Positions 42,101 to 55,900 of a DNA stretch of 64,000 nt are shown here, piece after piece. Numbering within the stretch: the first letter of the stretch is position 1; every line of letters starts with the position of its first letter. Below the pieces are notes generated by a model. The model was not told where the DNA came from. It ran no database searches and saw only the letters and a list, made by a program, of their open reading frames with translations. Origin of the DNA: Eleginops maclovinus (taxonomy: Eukaryota > Chordata > Actinopteri > Perciformes > Eleginopidae); the NCBI RefSeq assembly GCF_036324505.1, contig NC_086368.1, positions 11,163,421 through 11,227,420 of the forward strand, given 5' to 3'. A program made the translations under genes and the position numbers.

Positions 42101-43949
42101 TGTTCACATGTCAAATGTGTTTCATGTTTTATTGATCTTTTTTTTGTATCATTTCAATGGGTGAGTAAGGGTTTCGAAAACAAATAATTCAAAATTCCAA
42201 CATGCTTCGAAACGTTTCCACCCAGCATTTTAATTTCTTCCAAAAAATAACAAACAAAAACAAAAAGATAGAATTAAAAGCAGTTGTCAGCAAAGGTATT
42301 AATGCATCCAAATGCACATGCACTAACGAAAGCACACCCCACAGCCCCCATCACACATATTATTTTTTAACTGTACCATGTATTATTTTATTGACCTGTA
42401 CTCTAATCTTGTTTTATAACTGTTTGTGTGATAGAGATTATGCAATGTTTTTGGTGTTTGTTGATTGTTGTGTACCTGCCTAAGGACTACAGATGGAAAT
42501 TCGCTACAGTATTAGCTCAAATCTGGTATAAATCATTCTTCTCTTTTCTGAGATTAATGTATTTGTATGCGTGGTCCTTGTTTAAATAAGTATGTGTATT
42601 ACATTACAATAATGAGATTTATTTAGTTTTGTTTCACGAAAAAACCCTATTCATGCTCTGTGATATCTTATTTTGACTATTCTTTTATAGGAACTTCCAT
42701 GTGTGGGTGGAGTGCTGGATGACTCGCAGGGATCTGGGGTTTGGGCTGGATGGCTGGCAGGTTCTGGACCCGACCCCTCAGGAGAGAAGCGGAGGTGACT
42801 GTGAAACCTTGTTTTCCATTTGGGAGAAACTCATCACTTCCTTGGTCTTGTTTGAACATGTTTTCTTGAACATGTTTTTTATAAACTTCTTTTTTCCCCC
42901 TAGGAGTGTTCTGCTGTGGCCCAGCTCCAGTCAAAGCAGTCAAGGATCGGCGGATTGACCTGATTTATGACATCCCCTTTGTGTACGCCGCGGTGAACGC
43001 AGACGTCCACTCTGTCATACTGAGTGAGGGTAAGGTGGTCAACTACAGCAAGGACACAGAGAGAGTGGGATCCCTCATCTGCACCAAAGCTGTCACCTTC
43101 CCCAGGCTGCAGAACATCACAGGAGACTACAAATACATCAGAAGTATGAGCTAAAAATTTAAATTCATTCATTTGGTCAACTGTTGATTTAGAGGAGTGT
43201 TACATTGTTCACTCCAAGGCATGAACACTCACAATTTTCATCATATTATTTTTCAATGTAGGCCCAACTTCGACAATTTCATCGAGGAGTTCCAGAATGT
43301 CGGAGGACTCAACGCTAAGCAGAGGTAATTTAGAAGTTCGAAAACATTACTGAAATTTGACTTTAAACACATGTAATCTTACAAACTGACTTTTATCTTG
43401 TTTATTTCGCAGGATCGTCCAAGGGAGTGTTGGTGGTCATGAGCCTGGACAAAACTCCTGTTGCCGGGGAAACTGTCAGCTTCACGGTGAAAGTCATCAA
43501 CAAGCAGAGAGCTGCCAAGCTGATGAAGATTCATTTCAATGCCCAGGCAAAAGAATACAACCACAGTCCCTCAGACACCTTCTGGGAAACCCAGGGTGTC
43601 GTAAAACTGGCACCCATGGAAGGTAAAAATTCACTATACACTCGAATACAGACTCATATTTTCATTTCTAAAAGGCTCTTGTGGTTTAATTTTTCTGCTC
43701 TTTGTATTCCAGTCAAATTGATTCGGCAGCAGATCCTCCCAGTGCAGTATGAGGACGTGGTGGGGGACGACCTGATCAACCTGGCTGTGGTCCTCGAGGA
43801 CTTGGCCAGTCAGGAGCAGGTCCTGGCATCAGAGGAGTTCAATATTGCCAGCACACAGCTCATCATACAGGTACTTCAGAAAATTATTCAACATGATTTG
43901 GAATTTAAGCAGAAACAAAACTACCAAATTGACTACCAATACCATATAT

Positions 43950-44003
<54 letters not shown>

Positions 44004-45353
44004 TTTTTATTTATCAAGCGCTTTTAGAGGGGCTAAAATATACTTTACAGAGATAAAACAGATGAATGATGATGCTACACAGAGGAGTAGTGTACGCAAT
44101 TTTCACAAGGCATGTAGATCAGGGGTTTTCAGATTCTAAGATTGTGGATTTGGACAAATATGCCCTCACACCCCACTGGACTTCCCCAAGAACATAATAG
44201 GTCTGACCTCTTAAGCCATGGAAAGTGAGAAAACAATATAATTCCCCAAAACTAAGCTACTGTATCTCTGAGCCAAATTAAAAACATGTCGGCTCAACTG
44301 TGTGATATTTTTTTAATCAATGCAACTTATGTAAGAACTAGCTGTATGCCATCTTTCTTCACATCCATTACATAGGGAGACTTGCCTTATCTTTATCTCT
44401 GATCCAGAATATGTATGTCTCATATGTGATGGTGCAGCTGCAAAAAAAACATCTTTGGTGTGATGATTTCACTCAACATATTACTTCAAGCTGTAGAGAG
44501 CACATATATACTGCATGGACATTGGTTTAATTAAGTGTTATTTGAGGGTTCATTTATTGCAATCATCCGGGTTCATTAACACAAATGTTTCCCTACAGAT
44601 ATCAAACAAAGAAACCATTGTGTGTGACAAAGAGCAGGCTGCCACAGTCACCTTCACAAACCCATTTTCTCACATGGTGAGTGGGGTACTGACTGTAGCC
44701 GGTGCCGGGCTGATCCAAGGAAAGGTTCAATCCAGGTGAGGATGATTGCCTGTTTTGTTCTTTTTCCTTATGTACGTGTTGGATGCACGTCATGCGTGGC
44801 TGCAAAATTATAAAACAGAGGAATGCTTAAATAAAGGAGTGTCACTTTGAAGGGTACATAACAGTGTGTAGTTGTTGGAGGAATGTGAACGTGTTACACT
44901 TGAATTGTTCTGCTTATGTTTATGTTCAGGCAGGCGAAGCTAGGATAATCCACAAAAAAATTCCACTGCTGTGTGCAGAACGCAGCAGATAATGATATAC
45001 TGGGATTGAAGTGTTATTATAGGCTGCTTGATAACAGGGAGGATTGAATTAGCACAAGACATAGACAACATGTTTAGACATTTACATGGTTAAAACGTAT
45101 AATTGTAGCTTAGCCCTTACAAGTTGAAGCTATTGTCAGTTATTTGCAAACAAGGAATAGTAGTAGACATTTTGTGAACTTGTTGGTATCTTTTTACAGG
45201 ATTCTCCCACTGCTTCCAGGAGGAAGCTTGAAGCAGAGGATCACCTTCATCCCCAGCAAGGTGGGAATAAAGATGCTGCAGGCCAGTCTGGCACTTTCAA
45301 ACGTCAACTCCACCATCAGAGGCTTCAAGATGGTCTCCGTCAGCGGAGCCTAA
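39166..45353 (+). CDS. tgm2-like: Protein-glutamine gamma-glutamyltransferase 2-like (transglutaminase)
   Basis: Calcium-dependent transglutaminase family: forms isopeptide cross-links between glutamine and lysine. Fourteen exons close to 685 aa: 39166-39172, 39313-39495, 39601-39840, 40547-40665, 41077-41205, 41558-41735, 41939-42074, 42691-42794, 42904-43143, 43262-43324, 43413-43622, 43713-43870, 44599-44735, 45200-45353. The 7-nt first coding exon fits the short first exon of this family. An N-terminal beta-sandwich lies about 1-140. The papain-like core has an intact triad: Cys276 (YGQCWVF), His334 ([12 protein letters not shown]) and Asp357 (QVLDPTPQE). Two C-terminal beta-barrels lie about 470-685. 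VNADV (a calcium-site segment in TGM2) is kept, but the usual acidic stretch after YKY is replaced by a serine-rich 21-residue exon (43262-43324). The human 20q position of TGM2 near this gene set supports tgm2-like; a teleost-specific paralogue (tgm2l/tgm8 type) is possible. Confidence 0.9.
43951..44002. repeat. (AAT)n microsatellite in transglutaminase intron
   Basis: About 17 AAT units, followed by a TTATCAAGCGCTTTTAGAG phrase typical of the 3' end of a fish retroposon. It produces false poly-Asn and poly-Ile frames. A similar ATA-rich tract with TTATAAAGTACTTACAAA occurs at 52632-52690. Confidence 0.85.
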
Positions 45354-45680
45354 ATCCTGTTTTGTTATATTTTTTGTCTAAGTCTCACATCTAAGAACAA
45401 TACTGCATTCTGCTGTCAGCACTTCTGTACCTTTATTGTAAAAAGTCATCCGACTGAAAATCAGTCAAAGTGTAAACATTCAGATTATTTTCAACCTGTT
45501 TTTCTGTTGCTTTGTATGGTATCAATGTGAATTTATATAATATATATATATTTTTATAACTATTTATTTTGCTATTTATGTTTTCAAGCCGTGAAAATCA
45601 ACAGATTTTACAAACTGGAATCACTGTGCTATATGATTTGTTTGAAACTAATAAAGTGTTTACCGTACATTTCTTCTGGT
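45354..45680 (+). other. Transglutaminase 3' UTR
   Basis: Short UTR with an AATAAA signal at 45650-45655. The gene ends tail-to-tail with eya2. Confidence 0.6.
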
Positions 45681-45899
45681 AATGCAGTTGTCTTTCTGCC
45701 CTGAAGGGGGAGATCTTTCATTAAAAAAGCTCACTACAGTTCAGTCTGAGTGAGATGCTTCTCAAACCTCTTGAGATTACATGTAATTCAAAATGTTTAT
45801 TTATCTGTTATTTAATCACTCATATCATATGCCCCAGAGTTGTGTAACTTTGTGAAATGAAATGAAACTCGACTCCCTTTTCCCAACAATGCAATTAAC

Positions 45900-46945
45900 T
45901 TATTTTTATTAATCTATTTTAACTGTCTGTCAAAACAAAATCGACAATAAAGCATTATATACAAATCATGGCTAAACTGACAGGCAGTGTAATCGGCACA
46001 TGCACAACCATACCAGTTCATCTATATTACAAACAGGTTATTAGGAAACAAAGACAGAAAAGGAGATTCAAAACATGACAACATATACAACCCAGAATCA
46101 AAAGCAAGGATTCAAGCACCGGCCTATAATACAGCGTCTGCAGGACAATACATTTTTACATTAGTACATTTTTGGTCTTTGAAGGGGATGTTTTTATGCT
46201 AAGCTCCCAAACTGTTTATACCTCATTGTGTTGTGTATTGAACAAATAATAAATAGCTCACATATTAATGGTCGAATATAATCTAACCATTTCAATAGCC
46301 TCTAACTATGAAGAGAATATTATTTGACTTTTATCTAAAATAAAAACAAATCGTTAAGGAAAAATCTATCCCATGTTACATTATACCTTTAAGTCTTGCT
46401 TCTAATTTCATCTGTAATGGTATTGGTCAGTGGAAAACAGGTTAAGTCTCACAACAAATTTTAAAAAAGGCACAACAAATCCAACAACAATCTGACACTC
46501 ATCGTGTTCAATAAACAGGACATACAGTTTTGCATTCAGTGCATCACTTTCATAGTGTACAAAAGTGGGACACCTTTCATAAAGTTGAGATGAAGCAAAT
46601 TTAAACAAAGAAAAAATGTGTTATTAAAAACGTATTTGCAGTATTACCCATAGTTCCCTAGGGTTAGTTATGAAGCTTTGGTCCCTTAATTGTCTTTGGT
46701 CTTTCTTTCGGTCCAGCGCTTTTGGCCTCATGTTGATGTCTCAGATAAACTGTAGCTCCAAATCCTCCCAGTTCCTTTGGCTTTAGTGTGAGTTTGTCCA
46801 CCTGCGTGTTCAAAAAACACCTTGAAAAAGCAACACTGAATCTGAATCAGTCTCTCAGGGGGCAGTTTCGTCTAGAAGCTGCTCTCAGGAGTTCAGGAGC
46901 TTCTCATGGTTTTGGTGGAGGAGCAGAGCGTGACAGCTGCGCCCT
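45900..46945 (-). other. eya2: eya2 3' UTR (probable)
   Basis: Follows the eya2 stop on the minus strand. Plus-strand TTTATT at 45905-45910 would be an AATAAA signal, giving a UTR of about 1 kb. No coding or repeat feature is visible. Confidence 0.5.
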
Positions 46946-49900
46946 CTAGAGGTAGTCCAGCTCCAGTGCATGGCTCAGAGCCTCCAGATCGGCCCGACAG
47001 GAAACCCTCCAGAACGGCATGTTCTTCTAAGAAAACAAAAATAAAATCTGTTATATCTAGGTTTAATGTAAAACATGCAAACCTTAGGCAACTTGCAGTA
47101 CTCCTTGCAGATGCAGTGCAGATGTGAATTATGGACTGTGGTTTTGAAGGGGGATTACAGTATGTGACAAAGTACATGTGGATAAAATGTTGGCCTATAA
47201 TGCACAAAAGCCTAATGCCTGCCAAGTCTAAGAAACAGTGTGACATTTCAATTCAAAGGTTAGCGTTTTAGAGTCAGACACAGAACCTTCAGAAACCAAG
47301 TGTCTCTTAAAAGTTAACTGATTAGTTGAGGCTGTTTTTCAGCAGTCACAGTAGTAAAAAAAACAGATTGAGTTATACCTTCTTGGCCACGGACTCTTCT
47401 TCTGCTCCATCTCCTATCACCACATACACTGCTCTCCGACCAAACCTCTGAGAGACACGCTCAAAACAGCTCTCTTTGCCTTCAAAAGGAAGTTAAAACA
47501 GAAGTTAAAACATTAAAATATCACCTTTAAAGAAAGACTTTGCTATTCTTAATCAGGACAATCTTTTTCTCCCTGATCCCCTTCCCCTATATTTTCCTCA
47601 CCTGTCTTTGTGGCACTGTATATGTTCTCTATGGGGAAAGCAGAGCCCAGACCGTACAGTAACACCTTGGAGAGTGCTGGGATGAGCTGGGTGGTGGTCA
47701 CCAACACATTCACACAGTTAGGCCTGGAACAGGAAAGGACACACACTTTAGTTATGACACATCAGGAACTGATATTTAATGGGAATTGCAGGAAAATCCC
47801 CAAAATACTAAACGATGTACATCCATCAGCCAATATGTGTGGAGCTGCCGGTGTAAGTGAGCGTGAAACTGACCTGGAGTTGATGAGAGCCAGAGCTTTG
47901 AGAGCTTGAGTCAGCCACAGGTCCGTCAACACCTCCATCTCTCTCCTCAGCTGTAACCACTCCTCTCGCTTAGGGCTGCCCATCAAACCTGCCCATCAGG
48001 GAGAAGACAAGTTTGATGGTCAGTCTTTGAAATCAAACAGGGAAGATATTAACCTTTATAGCTTACATTTATGAAGAAATATAATTTTTCTGAGTTGTTA
48101 CAAAACTTTATTTTGTCACCAATCAGCAGAGCACAGAAGTCTTTATTCAACAACAATTTCTGACTCATAATTCTAAATGGCAATTAAACAATTTTTCTGC
48201 ATTTCACCACATCATGAGGCAATTGAATTAATATGTAATGTGTCAGAAATCATCCATTTTATTGTTTGTTGTTACAATACTCAACGAATCTTCACCTGAC
48301 TAAAGGTTTGGTTGATGCACAACTGGAAAATAAAAAAATACTCTGTGTAAATAGGAAGCTTAAACAACTTGATACCATCTAAAGGCAAGAAAAATAAATC
48401 AGAAAAATCCAGAATAATCTCTGGGAGCTAGAGTTGAGCTTGCCTGGTAATACCAGCCTGTTTGACTTCGATTCTCTCTGGCGAACAGCATCATTGGATT
48501 TGGATTACTGTAACGGGTGGAAACTTGTCTGAAGTTTAAAATCATTGGAATTCCTTTAAACAATCACTAACGTTTGGTAATGACGTATGTTATGCGCCGA
48601 AGGGCAGGCTCTGACCTGACGCTTCCTACTTCTGCTTTCACAGTAACAAATCGCTACCTGCAAGCGTGGCTGGCTGTCAAAATGGCTGTCAACGACATGT
48701 GTCGATGTTGTTAATGTAACCTAAGGATTCGGGGGACAATTCGTAACTCGAAACAATTATTTGAAAAAAAGGAAAAATTCCCTCAAGAGTTGAAACAACC
48801 GGGCGGATAGCTAGCAGTGTCTCTTCCTCCGTCGCCTTTGTTGAACTACAGACTAGATACAATTCAAACTCGGCACCAACTTCGACGTAATCGCTCTCAA
48901 CCCCTACTCCTGTTCGCTGATTGGACCGATAGAATTCTGAGTTCTTGCCCAGTCTCACTTACAGGAGCAAAATGAAAATGGGCGGAATTACATAGGCTGG
49001 TATTGCCAGGCTAGAGTTGAGCTATGATCAAATTTAACTCCAGCTATCTGTAGTGGGAAATTTATCTTTATCTTTATTTAGTTTTTTATTCAAATAAAAC
49101 AAAACAAGTCAATTGGGGAAAAAAAACAAAAAAAAGTAAAGATATAAAAGCAAAATGATATTTTTCTCTTTAAAATGATATATTAGGAAGGGCAATCATT
49201 TTAAATATAACATTTGATTCTCTTTTTAATAAAAAAAAAAAAACTCAAAATAATGTGAGCGGAGCTTACCTCCAACATTATTCTTGTATGTGTTGTACAT
49301 CTCCTTGACTCTGCGGTATCGGAAAGCCAGCTTCCTCATCCAGTCCACTCCTCCGTGAACCCCCGACCCCAGGCACAGAGAGCCAGCCCCCGCTGGGCTC
49401 TGGAAGCCGTCCGACCCAAAGTTGTAAGTGCTGCAGGATCACAATACAGGAAACCGTCAGGTTGTAGATCATAAAGAAGCAAACTGCATTTCTCCAGAGC
49501 ACCTTATAGAAGGACTATCATTGGTGTTTCGGGGGGGAAGCTATAGGATCTGGTACAACTGTATTCATGGATAAAGTTTCTAGCTCTAGCAATGGATTCA
49601 AGCTTCAGGTCATGAATAGAAGGTAGTACTGAAACCATTCATCACATTAAGGGAAGTGTGCCAGTGTAACCACAAAAATGTCAGGGATAAGAAACGCTGT
49701 AAAATTGGAAATCGTTGAAGTTGTGTTGTGAATAAAAAAGCTTTGTCAGTAAGAAACCATGAAGTATATACATTCAGCGAGGGCAGTATACATATTAAAA
49801 CATCTTTGAGATTGAAAAGGGCCAAGTGTATTATAAAAAAAAGTACTTTGGTACAGTCTGGCTCTTTCTCAAATCACCCTTAAAAGTATCCTAAAGTGCT

Positions 49901-52900
49901 TCAACAAGTTCAGCAATAAAACGTCTGGACTGAGGAAGACAGAGGGAATGATAAAGAGATATTTTGATGAGATATGAAACTGTTGGACAATCCTGTGACA
50001 TATTATATGGCTGTGGAAGTCGGGGAAATAAAAGACATGCACATGGTTGCATGCATGGACACACACAGACACGCACAAACTCTTTGTCTCATCTCCTGCT
50101 TTTTTTTTTCCTCCTGTGCACTAAAACCCAGAGGGCAAGTCTGGTTCATGAGTCGCAGCAGAACGGAATACAGTCACATAGCAGCAGCACTTTACCTCAG
50201 GTCCTGTCCATTGTCATCCGATGCCACGTCATCAATATGAACCTGGTCGCATTCCTGGGAAATGAAAAAGAAAGCGGATATATCAAGAGATCCATTTCAG
50301 AGTGGAGCGCTGTACAGGCAGGTCTGCCCTCTTTAGGGGAGCCTGCGGGGTGATAGCAGCTACAGAAATAAAAAAAAGAGCTAAAATCATAGACGAGGAA
50401 GAAGGAAATAAGGTATTGGGACACGGGACATTGAGGCGCCAGACATACAGGACAGTCAACATGACTGTGCAATGCTGGTAAACCATGCAGTAAATTAAAG
50501 TAAATCAGATTATTTATTTTTTTGGTGCGTACACTTTTATTAGAATCCTCAGAAGAAGGCTCATTGTGTTTTTGTTCCTCTATACTGGATGTTAATGCTG
50601 CAGGAACCACAGGGATTGAAACCACACTATAGCTTAAACAAAACACCGATCAGCATTATGCAGTTCAATCAGAAATGAATGAAACAGTTACTGAGATTGG
50701 AAATGAAGGAAACAACAAGGAGTCACTTTTCATCAAAGTAAACCAGGACAGAATACTCCAACCCTCTATTTTTCCAACATAATACACACCCATGCACACA
50801 TTAGTGTCCTAGTTTAACTTCTAATTGTCACCCAGCGACCCGGGACAGACAGGCTCTCCTATCACCTTTCAGCCCTCTTAAAGCCAGATGGAGACGCTAC
50901 CTCATCTTCCCTCCATCTCCACATAACTCTATTCCCAGGGGCTTCAACCCACCGCCCACTCAGGTGCCATCCGCCCCTGCAAAGCAGCCTCTACTGACCA
51001 TACAATACAAGTGACTCCTTTAGAGATTTATAGGCTCTGAAACTCAGAGCAGCTCCACTCAGGGCCTCCAGAGCATTGTTATTTTAATCCAGTAATAAGA
51101 CCTTCAACTCAAGTGGAATACAGCCGTACCAATCTGCTCTTTTATATAGGAACATTTCTACTGGAAATTCTGACTTTGATTATAGCAATTATTTAATCTC
51201 TTCTGGTAGTGCTTTAGTTATGACAGCAGCAATAACCCTCACTGATCCAGTTACTGACAGAGGAAGGACAGGATGATTGTACCTTAAGACTGAACAGAAG
51301 TTGTCAGCACGCTGCGGCTGCTGCTTTAGAGATTTACTGAGCATTGACAACAAAAGAAGAGGTACGGACCGGGGTTTGCAAATGGCTTTGTTGGCTCCTT
51401 TCCCTTCTCTCAAATGTTCCTCCTCCCATTTGACTAATTTTCCTCTCCGATGCTCAGACACACACCTATAATTACTGCACAAAGTGTACTTGTTCTCTTT
51501 CTCTCTCTGTCCCTCTCTAATCTTTTTTTCTTTGTCAGAATAAGGCCAAAGAACTCGGGCTGAAAAACGTATACACTTTTTCAGTCAGTTTCACGTACTA
51601 AAAACGCATTTTAATGACCACTTGGAGATTTTTTTTGAGGAGTCATCGTTTTTAGAGGTTACACAAGTGTCCAGGTTTTGTCTAACTTTTCTGTGAGTGC
51701 GCTTAAACCCTTTAACAAACGCTCCTTTAAACATTCCTGCTAAACTGAGGAGGGGAAATTATTTGGAAAATTCAGTAGTATGTATTAATGCATAAAGAAG
51801 TTGTGTGAGGGGATTTCCAGAGTGATTGCCACTGTGCTTTATGCCAAGAAAGAAAAGCAGCACCCAAATGTCAAATCTGTTGCAGGGAAGGCAGCTAACA
51901 CTGTTGGATATTCTCTCACTGCTGATATTTCCTTTCTTTCTTCAAATAAATCTTTAAGTTACAAAAAACTGAGATGGAGGGCACTGCAACCTAGCCTGGT
52001 CCTACCAGACTCTCGTACTACATTTTCATTTGTACAGAGAGTCTGCCACTCTGGATCTGCCATAACCAACCGCTAACGTTTGGTCGTGACGTATGTCATG
52101 CGCGGCAGCGTTGCCACAACGGACCGGGCACTGACAGCTTCGCTTGCATCTTTCTCGGCCGCCATTGATGAACTACAACTCAAACTTGCAAACTCTGTTC
52201 GCTGATTGGACAGGTACAGATTGGCCGGGGGAAACCCGCGAATATACCGAAAACCCTGAGTACTGAAGGGAAATGAAAATTGAGCGGAAGTACGTAGGAG
52301 GGCGGAGCCAGGCTAACCGGCACCAGCATTTATTATAAAATAAATAATAAGTAAGGTTTTTGTGTGAAGTAACGTATGATGTGTAATATACTAGTTTAAC
52401 GGGGCAAAAATAAATAAATAAATAAAGTAATTCTCTGAACATGCTCCCCTCACAGGTTTTAATTTATGAGTCAAATTTAAAATCTCACCTCCAGGTCGTT
52501 GAAGAACAGTCTCGAGTCGGCCAGGTTGAAGATCATTTCCTCCATCCACAAACCGAGAGACACCGCCTTTGAGGAGTCCTGAACACAGACACACATCCAC
52601 CCTAAAATGAATAACTTGCTTTGAAAGCAACACTTATAATAATGATAATAATAATATATTTAATTTATAAAGTACTTACAAAATTACAACAGCATTTCAT
52701 GCAAGCATACAACACACATTCATACAAAAATCATCCCAAACTAGGAGTTAATCAGCTTTTACATTTTATCTACTAACAGTTAAATGTATGAATGGATTTA
52801 TGTCTTTAGGCATGGTTAGCGTATGTTGTAACAAATTTCCCGTCAGGCACAATAAAGGCTCTTATATCTAGATCCGTCACACAAATTTAAACACATTAAA

Positions 52901-55900
52901 TGAAAAAAAATAATAATAATGTTTGTATACTGCACTAGCCTGGCCTGAAATGAGGTCAGAACAACATCTCTAGTCATTTCAGGGGTGGGACCCTTATTAA
53001 TAGAGAAAATTATGAGCTCATACTGGGATTGATGGCTCAAGAGGTTTGGCATTTAGAGAATAATGAGTTAATTGGATTGTTGAACATCATTACTTGTCAC
53101 AAGTCTTCCAGCCTTGTCAGTGCAGCCGCCTGCGTGTCTCTACTAACAGCTTTCCCTTTCACTTCCTTTTTTCAAACTCATCAACAGGATTGACAAACAG
53201 GTTTTAGGGAGGGGCAACTATTAATATGTATCTGTCAATCAAACTCTGCAGATTCTTATCTAGACTAACTCTTTTCTGACCTATTTGTTTCGAATCTCTT
53301 CATTTAGCGCAGCATTTTCCATGTACTGCACCTTTTACCTCATTAAAACTATGCACATACACATACAATTGAAATAATTTAGTCCATTTCACCAATAAAC
53401 TGAATCAGTTAAAAAAACAATAAGTACATATATTTGTATTCATCAAATACGTTTTTTATTTTACCTTAGCTTGTAATATAAATGAATTTACTGAACGGCA
53501 GTGACAGCTTGGAATGATGATAACATCCATAAGAGTGGATTTAGTCATTTAAAAACAATCACACCTTTTTTTTTTCACCTGTTCAGTTAATTACCTCTGT
53601 GTTAAAGGTGGTCAAGTAGTCTACTTAAGTATGATATTGTACTCTACCTGAGTATTTTCATTTCATGCTACTTCATACTATATTTTAAACCCAATATTGT
53701 ACCTTTTACTTCACTAGATTTATCTAATAGCTTAAGTTACTACTAGTAATACTAGTTACTTTACATATTCCTAGCATTCAGAGGAAATAAATCAAGTTTC
53801 AACTTAACTAGATTCGATGGACACACTTGCATCATAATCCAGTATTTCATATATTTAATATTTAATATATATAATTCTGAAATGGGCTTTTACCAACAAT
53901 AACTATACCTTTCGGTTGATTTTGATGTCATTGCTTTTTTACTTTCACTTGATTGAAATTTTGTATCCAGGACTTCTACCTATTTTTACAATTGGGTAAT
54001 GCTACTTTTATTAAGTATAAGATCTGAGTTCTCCCCCCACCACTGGTTGTTTCACCCTTACACCTCCCTTCATCTCTTTTTTTTTTGGCATTGGAAACAA
54101 CCCTAACAACTATGCAGGTGTTGCATTACACCGACTTCCATTTGTTCTTAACTAGCAAACTACATATCATCACCTGGAGAAACACATAAATCATAATGTG
54201 CGGGCAGTGAGGCTGACAAACAGCTTGGGCATGTTGTTGTTCAAGGCTACAAAAGCAGGTGTGTGTATGAATGCGCACCGTGTGCTTTGATGGCAGCGCT
54301 GGCTTGTCTTTGGCGGAGAGACAGGAGAAGCACAGAACAGGGTGTCAGCCAAAGGTGAACATTTTAGATGAATGCATCTCTAAATGACAAGCAGAGGCGT
54401 CTTCTGGCTCAAATTGGCAAAAAAGGGCTTGATAACAAAAGCAGGGTAAATCATGACAATTACAAAATACCCCAGCTTTCAAAAAAAGGTGTAAAGAAAA
54501 ACGAAGGCAAAGGGCGGAAAAAGTTCAGTAGGAGGAGTAGAAGGTTTAAAGGAGAACATTATGAAGAGGAGGGATTAAGAAACACTGAACAGAAAAGGAA
54601 GACATGAATGGAAAGGATGAAGAAGGAGAAGTTAAAGGCTTAAGAAAGGATTGTTCTTCTTGTCTAATAATTGAAATAATTACCTATAATCACTTCCTTT
54701 AAAAAATCAAGGGCTGGTCTATTTAGAGGGGGGAATAAAAGCCTGTTTCTGATAATCCCAGAAAATAATTTAAAAAGGAAGACACAAAGAGGAAAACACC
54801 TTAAGTTCCCACCTTTACTCTTACGTATTATATAAGAAACACACTAGAGTGAATTGAGGGGTGCTGCATGATAAATGAGATAATGGAAGAGCAAGGGAAG
54901 GAATCAGCTCCTCATGTGGTTCTCTGTTCATCTCTGGCTGGTGAAAACAACTGTCTTTCAACACAACCATTAGTCTTTCCTGCACGCCGGGTCCAGACTT
55001 GCCTTGATTTATAGGTTCAAAACATTTGTTTATGATAAGAGTTTAATAGGCTGACCCTAATGGAAAGAGCCTGGACTGTTAAAAGTAGAAAGAAAGCAGG
55101 ACATAAAGTGGAGATAACTTATGCCAGAAAAAAAGCATTATGGCTGTCAGAGTAGGATTAGTCAGCAGCATATGTAAGAGGAAGAAAAAAGAAAAGAAGG
55201 GGAAAGCGTCGCTAGCTTGTAAGCCTTCTTGATGCTTTGGATTGTTAATCTGTTTTTCCGCTGTCACTCATTTAATTCCTCTGCCTGCATGTCTGACTTT
55301 TGATGTCAGAGTCCGTCCAGCTGAGCTCCAGCAGCGGGGTGTTCGGGGTGGTGGGGAGAAATCAGGAATTTTTGGCACATGAGTCACATTTCAAGACATC
55401 CACTCTCTCTCTCTCTCCCCTGTGTTTCTTTCTCGCTTTCTTACTCCCCCCCCCCGTGGCAGAACAGAAAGAAAAAGAAACAACAGCATGCATGGCCTGC
55501 CCAGGGGCTGAGTTGATCAGAAACGCAGCTCCCCTCAAAATCAGCCTTGTGTCAACCCGCAGGGGGACCGTGAGAATTCAAAACACACGTCCACGGCCAA
55601 AAACAAGAAACGCACCACTGTCCGCCCCTTATCAGCTGCCTGTCTGTTATGTAAAGGTCCCACCGCCTGTCAATCACGCCGCGGGATGCCAGGGTAGCTA
55701 AACAGACGGTGCATTATGAAAAGAAACAAGAGGGCAGAGAGGCAACACAGCCAGTATGTGAAAATGCTCAGCGATGAGACCCAAAGGTTGTGGACTCGGC
55801 TGTTAGTCGAATAAGCACTCCAGACAGAGGGTGAATTTATGACAACAAGGGTAGTTTGTTGATGCAAGGGTTTTGTGCCAAACTGTGCCTATCTACCCTA

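Noticed and set aside
43262..43324. Alternative frame ([10 protein letters not shown]...) as the true reading of the small transglutaminase exon
   Set aside because: It would need phase 2 at both borders, while both neighbouring exons have phase 1 there; kept only as a curiosity in the findings.
43829..44027. Poly-isoleucine and poly-asparagine frames
   Set aside because: Arise from the AAT microsatellite in a transglutaminase intron.
48689..48958. 89-codon frame in MITE copy 1
   Set aside because: MITE has no coding role; the frame is not kept in copy 2.
54368..54607. Lys/Arg-rich 79-codon frame in an eya2 intron
   Set aside because: Low-complexity purine-rich DNA, no splice context or recognisable domain.
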